Of a stretch of DNA of 64,000 bases, positions 57,145 through 64,000 are shown piece after piece (position 1 is the first letter of the stretch; every line of letters starts with the position of its first letter). The position numbers and the translations under genes were made by a program. This stretch comes from Scolecobasidium constrictum UM 578 (taxonomy: Eukaryota > Ascomycota > Dothideomycetes > Venturiales > Sympoventuriaceae). The notes below the pieces were generated by a model that saw only the letters and a list, made by a program, of their open reading frames with translations, was not told the DNA's origin and did not search any database. The stretch lies in NCBI GenBank assembly GCA_000611715.1, contig AZYM01000232.1, forward strand, positions 1 through 64,000, read 5' to 3'.

Positions 57145-58262
57145 ATGGCAGACACTGACGCGGACGCTTTGCTCCGGGCAGATGAGTCGATCGAGTTGAC
57201 GAGCAACACACCCAAGCCGTCGAAGGAAACCAAAGTCTACACGACTCCGCGCAGGAAACGCTACTGGACGAGAATTCGATGGGCATCGCTATGTTTTCTA
57301 TTCACTGTCGGCTATCCTTTGCCCATGACACTTTTGTTCATCGCATTAAGTCCTGGTCCTAGTCTTCCCGGTTTCTTTGGTAGAGACCCATGCCGTGCTG
57401 AAACCATGTCAAGCGCTTCACTACTTGCACCTGATACTCTGTACGGCAACTTCACTGTCACGCAGGCCAGAGCTATAGACCTGAGCTGGAACCTGATCAT
57501 GGGACGTGGTCTGCCTTTCTGCATGGCCTTTATCTTCTTCAAGGTAGCATCAATGTCGCTAGTCAAAATTGCCGAGCGAACTGGCGTGCGCTATGAGCTA
57601 TTCGCTGCAATCACGCTGGATCTACATGCCTGGTATACAGTCATCCCTCTGACCAAAGCGACCATCCGGACGGCAGGCTGGAAAGCGGTTCGTCTTTATG
57701 CTTTATTCTGCAATCCTGATACTGGCCATGCCAACGCTCATGGACTTGCAGACAGGATACGTGCGACGACAGGAGGTGGCAGTGCGGTATAGGAATGGCA
57801 CAGTGATTGCTGGCGTGTTATTGGCGAACGATGGAAGCTCAAGTGAGGGTGAGGAAGTGTGCATTGATGTCAGTGGATATCAGTGGGGCTGGTCTTTTGC
57901 ATGGTTCTCCATCACGCACTTCTTGACCGGATTCTGGGCAGCTGGCTCGTAAGTGTTACTGATATTCTGTACGCTTCTTGCCTGCTAACACAAACAGATA
58001 TATTGTGTGGTTCTATGTCACTCGCAACAGCATTCTCGAGCGGAGTCAGCGAGACACTGGTCCGTGGCGAGCAGTTCTTGACCTAGCCAAAGCTATCGAG
58101 CACGATCTGGGCATGACGCTAGATCTCGTAGGCGAGAAAGCGCTCCAGAAACATCTGAAGAGCTGTCCGCCAGTCAAGTACGAGATCGAATGTGGAGACG
58201 ATGGATTGCCTGCCACCGTAGCTCTACGAACAGCAGCCATCCACTCTGAAGACAAGAGCTGA
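57145..58262 (+). CDS. Hypothetical multi-pass membrane protein
   Basis: Three exons (57145-57687, 57752-57948, 57998-58262), introns 64 and 49 nt, 334 residues. Family not recognised. Hydrophobic segments lie at about residues 48-72 (WASLCFLFTVGYPLPMTLLF), 118-142 (LIMGRGLPFCMAFIFFKVAS) and 220-250 (WGWSFAWFSITHFLTGFWAA then GSYIVWFYV). The N-terminus is cytosolic-looking and charged. The first intron has the less common donor GTTCGT, used elsewhere in this window. If it were not spliced, the exon would frameshift and end at 57792. The 3' end is only 16 bp from the convergent gene at 58279. Confidence 0.6.
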
Positions 58263-58278
58263 GAAGCACGGGCGGAAG

Positions 58279-59889
58279 TCAGAACGCGCCGAACCACGAT
58301 CTTCGCTTGCCTTGGTCCGATACTGACGATCGCGCGGATCCTCCTGCATTCAAGCTCATGCGCTCGACCTCTTCCAATGTGACTGGTCGGTGGCCATCAA
58401 GCTTCTGCAGTCCAGTCCACTGCAGCTCTCGCATGTAGTCGCGCATCTCAGGGCTCCACTTTCGTGCTCGTAGGCCTGCGAGCGTGAGACCTTGATCAGA
58501 CAGGTCGTCCGTACCGACGCCAACCTTGTAAACACCTGTCCGTGGATCTCGATACTTCCAATGCGTACTCAGAGCCTTGCGCTTGTCTTCCTCAAGATCC
58601 CTCTGAAGCGCTCTCCAAGCCTTTCTGAGGACTGCTTCCAGTTTATGGCAGCGCTCGGATGGATTGAACTTCACCGTCTGGCTGGATCGCTTCACGCCAT
58701 GGTACATCGATGGTCGGCTGTTAGAGAGATCTTGTCGTGGATCGTCGGGCCGTTGCTGCATCAATTCGCAGATCCGCCATCTGACCGCCTCGCCATCAAA
58801 CTTGATCTCCTGATCAAGGATCAGAGTATAGCTCAATAGAGCGGCAATCGTGTTCAGCGAATACGCCGTGAAGAACCACAGAACGCGCAGATATCGATCT
58901 GCGTCTTCCGACCACTGCATATTGGCGACGTCCTCCATAGTAATCTCCTCGAAGGATGAATTCGAGTTCTCCTCATCTTCCATGTCAACGATCTCGAATG
59001 ATGATACAGACTTGTCATCATTTGGCTTCGCATCGGGAGTTTTGCTTGCCTCTGGGGTGGTATCCGAATCAAGTGTAGGCGCGATGGAGAATCCACTGAT
59101 TGTGGAGGGCATCGTGAAGAGCGACACATCGTCGTCACGATTGCGTCGCAGTTCTTGCTTATGCATATCTATCTCAGGCAGGTGAGAACAAGCATCTGTA
59201 AGCGTCGTCGGTCTCTCCGGACCTACTTCGGTCGATGCTTGACGCTTGCGCACAGGAGCTGCAGTGCTCGAGGCTGCCGTTACCCGCATTTCCAGCTTGA
59301 TGGATGAATCTGGGCAAGCCCTGGTTTGCAGGGTAGAACCATCAGATGGAAGTCCACGCGTCGCCGCACTCTCTGGTTGCATGTCTGGGGTTGCTGGCTC
59401 TGCCTGCGAAGGCTCTCGATCTGAGGCCGTTGAGGCCAGCGAGACTTGATCTTCAGGTGGTGGCATGAATGGATGCTTGAAAGTGCTGAGGTGCTTGCTG
59501 GTCCATCGTGCTCCAAGATGTGGTCGCAAGGGACTTCCGGGTCGTGGTGCCATAGTATTTTTCTCTATGCTTCCCACTTCCACGTCTGGTGCAGCTTCGC
59601 AATCGATGGCACCAGGCAGCTTGGGAATGCCAGCCCCTTCCTCTGTCACCTCCTTCAATGGCCTCTGATCTTGGATGAGAGGGCTGTCAACCACGGTTGC
59701 GATAGCACTTCGTTGCAATTTGGGTGGCTTTGTGCTAGCTGGTCTTGGTGGTTCGTCCTCTAGGGCGTTGCTGGTCTTCTTCTTGCGTCTATAATCAAAC
59801 ACGAAAATGAAGAGACACATCTTGCGGATCTGCTTCCACATGTGGGCGACGGGCACTTGTAGAATGCAAAAGTAAGCCTGATCAAACAT
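58279..59889 (-). CDS. Hypothetical protein, mostly disordered, one membrane helix
   Basis: Single open frame of 536 residues. Residues about 40-320 are Pro/Ser/Thr/Asp-rich and disordered. A hydrophobic segment (YLRVLWFFTAYSLNTIAALL) lies at about 338-365. The C-terminal 160 residues are charged and may fold (RCHKLEAVLRKAWRALQRDL, THWKYRDPRTGVYKVG). The start is uncertain: MFDQAYFCILQVP at 59889 opens the frame, but the first 35 residues (VAHMWKQIRKMCLFIFVFDY) could also come from an upstream exon. No family recognised. Confidence 0.5.
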   Translation of the reverse strand: MFDQAYFCILQVPVAHMWKQIRKMCLFIFVFDYRRKKKTSNALEDEPPRPASTKPPKLQRSAIATVVDSPLIQDQRPLKEVTEEGAGIPKLPGAIDCEAAPDVEVGSIEKNTMAPRPGSPLRPHLGARWTSKHLSTFKHPFMPPPEDQVSLASTASDREPSQAEPATPDMQPESAATRGLPSDGSTLQTRACPDSSIKLEMRVTAASSTAAPVRKRQASTEVGPERPTTLTDACSHLPEIDMHKQELRRNRDDDVSLFTMPSTISGFSIAPTLDSDTTPEASKTPDAKPNDDKSVSSFEIVDMEDEENSNSSFEEITMEDVANMQWSEDADRYLRVLWFFTAYSLNTIAALLSYTLILDQEIKFDGEAVRWRICELMQQRPDDPRQDLSNSRPSMYHGVKRSSQTVKFNPSERCHKLEAVLRKAWRALQRDLEEDKRKALSTHWKYRDPRTGVYKVGVGTDDLSDQGLTLAGLRARKWSPEMRDYMRELQWTGLQKLDGHRPVTLEEVERMSLNAGGSARSSVSDQGKRRSWFGAF

Positions 59890-60476
59890 ATCCCGTTTTG
59901 TTGGAGCAGCAGATGCATGCCAGAGTCAGAGATATGGAATCGTGCTTTGCTCTTCTTGACGACAACATAGATCCAGTCATGGGGCATATTCGTTTGTCCG
60001 TGGGATACACGTCAGTGATGACCTAGTAATCACCAGTTTCCAAGCTCTTGACTGCACGTGCGGGTATGAGTATTTGAGTTGGCGAATCGACTCAAGCAAA
60101 GTCTGTCATTATATGTTCTCCGCTGCGTGTATCTACTGCATCGTGTTTCTATCGTGTACATTATTCCAAGCATGCTGGTGTAAGATCTGATGTGCGCTCT
60201 CGTCCCCGCAGGACTATCCCGACGATGGCTATGCAAGTCGATTGAACAGCGCCTCCAACAATTCGATGACCAAAGGCTTCAGCCACTCGCCGACGACTGT
60301 GCCCAAAAAGATACCATAGTGGCTGGACAGCCGGCGGATACCATGTAGTCATTGTTCCGCAACAGCTTCGCATGCGTATTCAACATCCAGATCCTCGCAG
60401 AGATTATCCCGCATCTCTGTCATGACTCGTATCAAAGTATTCAGAACCTATATCCAAACACGTCATATTAGCACAA
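59890..60476. other. Intergenic region
   Basis: 587 bp. An alternative frame at 59987-59760 starts MPHDWIYVVVKKSKARFHIS and could hold a 5' exon of the neighbouring gene, but no splice was established. Confidence 0.35.
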
Positions 60477-61853
60477 TCATAGCCATGCAACAGCGACAGC
60501 CATGACAACCCCTAGACCCAAAGCTCCACCCTTCAGCTCCCTGTCCGGATTTGCTCCTCCTTGTGCAGTCGCTGTCGCGCTTGCCGATGCGTTTGCTGTC
60601 ACGCCAGCAGTGATCGATGACCGGTCGAGGACTTGTCCGACACTTGGTGGCGGCACATCACCATTGACTTCCCAGACGCCACTAGTGTAGCTTGGGCATG
60701 GTGGTGGAGTCAACGTGGGTGAGTAGTCTGACTCTTTGATACCAGTCGGATTCAATGTCTTCCACTGATTTTGCAAGTTCTGGAAATCTGGCGAGACTGG
60801 TGTCGGTGTGCCTGATCGCGTGAAGCCATCTGGAGGTGCGCCTGGTGCTGTGGGGTCGACCTTTGGACCATATGAGATGAGGCCGTAGTTGTTCGCCTCC
60901 TGGATCCACTCATAGATAATGGCGCCGCTCCAGTACTCGTTCATCTCCGGCCCAAGGATCGCGGCTTGATCTTGGAATGTTCGTGGTGGGACGGTGTTGC
61001 ATCCGGTCTCCGAGAAGAAGATGGGAACATTGTAGTTGGTAATGTTGGCAGTGAGCTGTGAATAGCCAGACTGAGTGTAGGTGCTGTCACCGCACCACTC
61101 GTAAGCGTTGAGGGCAAAGTAGTCGATTGCCTCGGACGAGTTGTCGCCGCATGCAAGGTAATTCTGCAGCATTGGTCGCAATGAAGCAATGTCTGCTGCT
61201 GAGTACCCAACAGGGATGTTACGATAGCCCTTTGAGTCGCGATATGCCTTCATGTCGCGAGTAGCTGCCTTGACATATGGTGCTGCCGTTGATCCCTCAC
61301 CGGTTGTGAGGACTTCATTGCCAACAAGAACGCCAGCCAGATTGTCGTATGTGTGGAAGGCATCGAAGACACGAGCGAACGCATCGAGCTGAGTCTGGTT
61401 CCAAGCAGGATGAGTCTGTTCGATTTGCGTGTCGAACGTGTCGAGATCGAGGAACAGATAGATGCCGGCTGCGTCGAATGCTGCCATACAGCCATCGTGA
61501 TTTGCATCTGGATCAACGTGATAGACCCGAATTGCGTTGGCACTGAGCTCTTTCATCAAGTTGGCATCGCGTTGGCATTGTTCGGTGTCGATGAGCGGGT
61601 CGTCTGGAACCAATTGGTAGGCGATGCCTGAGAGTCATTAGAATCTGCGGAGAATGTTGCCCAAGACACGACAAGCACTGTGGAGAAGCTCCAAGCTTTG
61701 CCATGCAATTGTCTTAGCAGAAGTCTTACCCTTCACATAGAATTGATTGCCATCGCTGGTGAAAAACTTCGAGCCCTTGATGTGCAATTGAGGCAGAGCA
61801 GCATATGCCAAAGCAAAACTGCTCAGCGCTGTAACGACCGTAGAGAAACGCAT
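60477..61853 (-). CDS. GH72 beta-1,3-glucanosyltransferase, GPI-anchored
   Basis: Two exons (61853-61730, 61627-60477), 102 nt intron, 424 residues. Signal peptide (MRFSTVVTALSSFALAYAA), then the GH72 start LPQLHIKGSKFFTSDGNQFY and, across the splice, VKG/IAYQLVPDDPL. The catalytic pair is E146 in VLVGNEVL (acid/base) and E248 in FFSETGCN (nucleophile). A Ser/Ala-rich stretch leads to a hydrophobic C-terminus (GGALGLGVVMAVAVAWL), the GPI attachment signal. There is no Cys-rich X8/CBM43 module, so it belongs to the GH72- (Gel1-like) subgroup. Such enzymes elongate and remodel beta-1,3-glucan in the wall. Confidence 0.92.
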
Positions 61854-62946
61854 TGTGCTGCGTGGGACGACCGGCTCTTCGTGCGAGGAACCTGCCGATG
61901 GTAGCAAGCAAACAATTGGAATGCTTAAGCAGAAGACGGAGGCTCGACTCTTCCAGAACAACGCCAAAGCAAGAACGAGCGGCTTCGATCAACGACAAAC
62001 GCTCTTTCTACGCCTTTCAATCGCTGTTGAGAAAGAGCAGGACGCGGAGGGAAAATCCACGAAACATGGGAAACTAAGAAAAGTTGGAGATACGCTAACA
62101 ACAAACATGCATGCGGCTTGCACGCCATGCAGGCATAACCCTGGCGATCAGCCGCCTGTCAGGCCGAATGGGAGGCGCTCCTTCCGGTCCGCTATCGATT
62201 GTGGTGCATGATGGACATGTGCATTGCGACGACTTGCATGATTGTGAACCTTGGAGTGTTTGTCTGAAGAACTGATCAGTCGCGCTATCGTTGATCGTTG
62301 CTTCGTGAAGCTTTCTCCGCATTGATCAGCTTTGGTGTTGGCTTCTTGGAAGCATCTTGGTGTGGTGAAACTCTTGCAAACGAAATCTTGGATGGGAGAT
62401 TGCCGCAAATGCCGTCACCGATAAGGAAGCGAGGTCTGGGATCGCGGGAAGGCTGAAGCGCAAGTGCGCCACACGAAGCGTCACATGACTTTAATCAGTA
62501 CTGGCTTCTCTGCTTCGGGTTCCTCTGCTCTTCTGATCTTTTCGAGTTGTCGAATCCCAGATTGAGGACCATCAAAGCCAAATCAACGTCCTGTGTGTGA
62601 GGTATTCGCGTCATCACGTGTATTCGGCAGTAGATGTATGACGCATCTCACCTTCGTCGGTCGCAACTTCCCCGAGCGCAGAACCAGCTTCTCCGCATAA
62701 CATTTGCAGATCCCCAGATCTCAACGACACGATGTCACTTGAGCTTCCTCACTCTGCCTAGACATTCCTCCAAGCAGCTAGCGCAGGTACAACGTTATAA
62801 TGGCGCCGGGAAATTCTCAATGGCGAACCCGAACTGCCGCGATGACGACGAAGCACGCCGTTATGCTCGATATATATGCTCGCTGATACTCTCGGCGCGA
62901 TGAAGTTAGTTCTTCGATTGCATGCTAGCATAAGACCGTTACGAAG
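61854..62946. promoter_or_regulatory. Divergent promoter, GH72 / GH35
   Basis: 1.1 kb with no supported coding sequence. CACGTG lies at 62615-62620, 327 bp before the GH35 start, and a TATA-like ATATATAT run at about 62871-62879. Confidence 0.35.
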
Positions 62947-64000
62947 ATGCTTCTTCGCGCGATATCAGCTTTGTTGGCAGCGGCTGGCGCTGGCATTGCA
63001 AATGCAGCTCCAACCTTGAGCACCGGCGGATTCCAGATCCGAGATTCAGATGGACTCCAAGATATTGCGAGTGCTCCACAAGAAGCGCGAACTTAGAAGC
63101 ATGCTAATACATGAGATAGGTCACATGGGATGAGAAGTCAATCTTCGTCAGAGGCGAGCGCATACTATTCTACAGCGGAGAGTTCCACCCATTCCGCCTG
63201 CCTGTACCTGACCTCTGGCTCGATGTCTTCCAGAAGATCAAGTCACTCGGATATAGTGGCGTCTCCTTCTACGTAGATTGGGCGCTCCTGGAAGGCCAGC
63301 AAGGCACTTTCCGCACGGACGGCATCTTTGCTCTGGAGCCATTCTTCGATGCAGCAGCTGAAGCAGGTATCTACTTGCTTGCACGGCCGGGACCATATAT
63401 CAATGCTGAAGTCAGCGGTGGCGGCTTTCCTGGTTGGCTTACTCGCGTGAATGGGACCTTTCGAACCGACGACGAAGGCTTTCTGCGAGCGACAGATCTA
63501 TACGCAGCCAGTATTGGTGCCATAATTGCGAAGGCTCAAATCACGAATGGTGGCCCAGTGATCTTGTTCCAGCCGGAGAACGAGTATACGAATCCACAGA
63601 ACAACATCACGTTCCCTAACAGTGTGAGTGGTCATCATCAGCATGACAAAACATTCGGAAGCTAATACATGATATAGAACTACTTCAACTATGTTATGAA
63701 CCAATTCAGACAAGCTGGTATCGTCGTGCCAATGATCAGCAACGATGCATCACCAAAGGGCATATTCGCACCGGGTAACGATACCGTCACCGCGCATGTG
63801 GACATCTACGGGCACGATAGCTATCCGCAAGGCTTCAACTGCGAGCAGCCATACAATTGGAGCGGACGTATTCCGACAGACTTCCGACAACTGCATCTCC
63901 AACAGAGTCCAAGCACGCCATACTCCATAATCGAGTTCCAAGGTGGCAGCTTCGATCCATGGGGCGGATATGGCTTCGACAACTGCGCAGCCTTGACCAA
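62947..64000 (+). CDS. GH35 beta-galactosidase (3' end outside window)
   Basis: Three exons seen (62947-63066, 63120-63623, 63678 to the window end), introns 53 and 54 nt. Signal peptide MLLRAISALLAAAGAGIANA. The spliced start DGLQDI/VTWDEKSIFVRGER, then SGEFHPFRLP, YVDWALLEG, ARPGPYINAEVSGGGFPGWL and LFQPENEY, are GH35 hallmarks; E195 in NEY is the likely acid/base. Only about 275 residues of a protein usually near 1000 are present. The first intron appears to use a GC donor (GCGAGT at 63067), since only that gives the family's LQDIVTWDE junction. The enzyme is probably secreted and releases terminal beta-galactose from plant or wall polysaccharides. Confidence 0.9.

Noticed and set aside
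59760..59987. Frame MPHDWIYVVVKKSK as a separate gene
   Set aside because: Only 75 residues, overlapping a longer frame, and no splice into the neighbour could be shown.

Overview
The window is nuclear DNA of a filamentous ascomycete (Pezizomycotina; a Dothideomycete is my guess from gene content, not proven). Genes on both strands are split by 44-122 nt GT-AG introns with CTAAC/CTGAC-like branch points. The content is typically fungal: a Zn2Cys6 regulator, TRI12- and DHA14-type transporters, GH72 and GH35 enzymes, CSN1 and small secreted Cys proteins. A relic at the left edge looks mutated by RIP (repeat-induced point mutation). I see no tRNA, rRNA or CRISPR. Most models below were built by hand-splicing exons until frame and family motifs agreed.

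Layout. 1-1.3 kb: AT-rich DNA almost free of CpA/TpG, with three short palindromes. 1.4-12.3 kb: an orphan protein, an ankyrin-CorA fusion, a sugar isomerase-like TIM barrel, a possible Cys-rich micropeptide, a J-domain/zinc-ribbon protein and a histidinol dehydrogenase-family enzyme. 13.2-17.2 kb: two paralogous secreted proteins (the first broken by frameshifts) around an OXNAD1-like reductase, then a 77-residue secreted Cys-rich protein. 18.7-30.3 kb: a 2-oxoglutarate dioxygenase, a GNAT acetyltransferase, an acidic disordered protein, COP9 subunit 1, a truncated and a full-length F-box-like paralog, an NmrA-like protein and a PLDc_N mini-protein.

30.6-41.5 kb is the most cluster-like part: Zn2Cys6 regulator, CYP65-like P450, TRI12-like exporter, ABM-type dimeric-barrel protein and DHA14-type exporter, with no backbone synthase in view. 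An 8-mer, TGATTCAG, occurs six times in the promoters of the P450 and of the divergent exporter/ABM pair, twice as a 22-bp palindrome. This suggests a shared operator, and the set may form a detoxification or tailoring module.

41.9-46.8 kb holds two unrecognised proteins, a small cupin and an SDR. 48-64 kb is rich in wall and glycan functions: a GT31-like glycosyltransferase, a very large Ser-rich secreted protein whose second C-terminal module has decayed, two unknown membrane proteins, a GH72 glucanosyltransferase and a GH35 beta-galactosidase cut by the window end.
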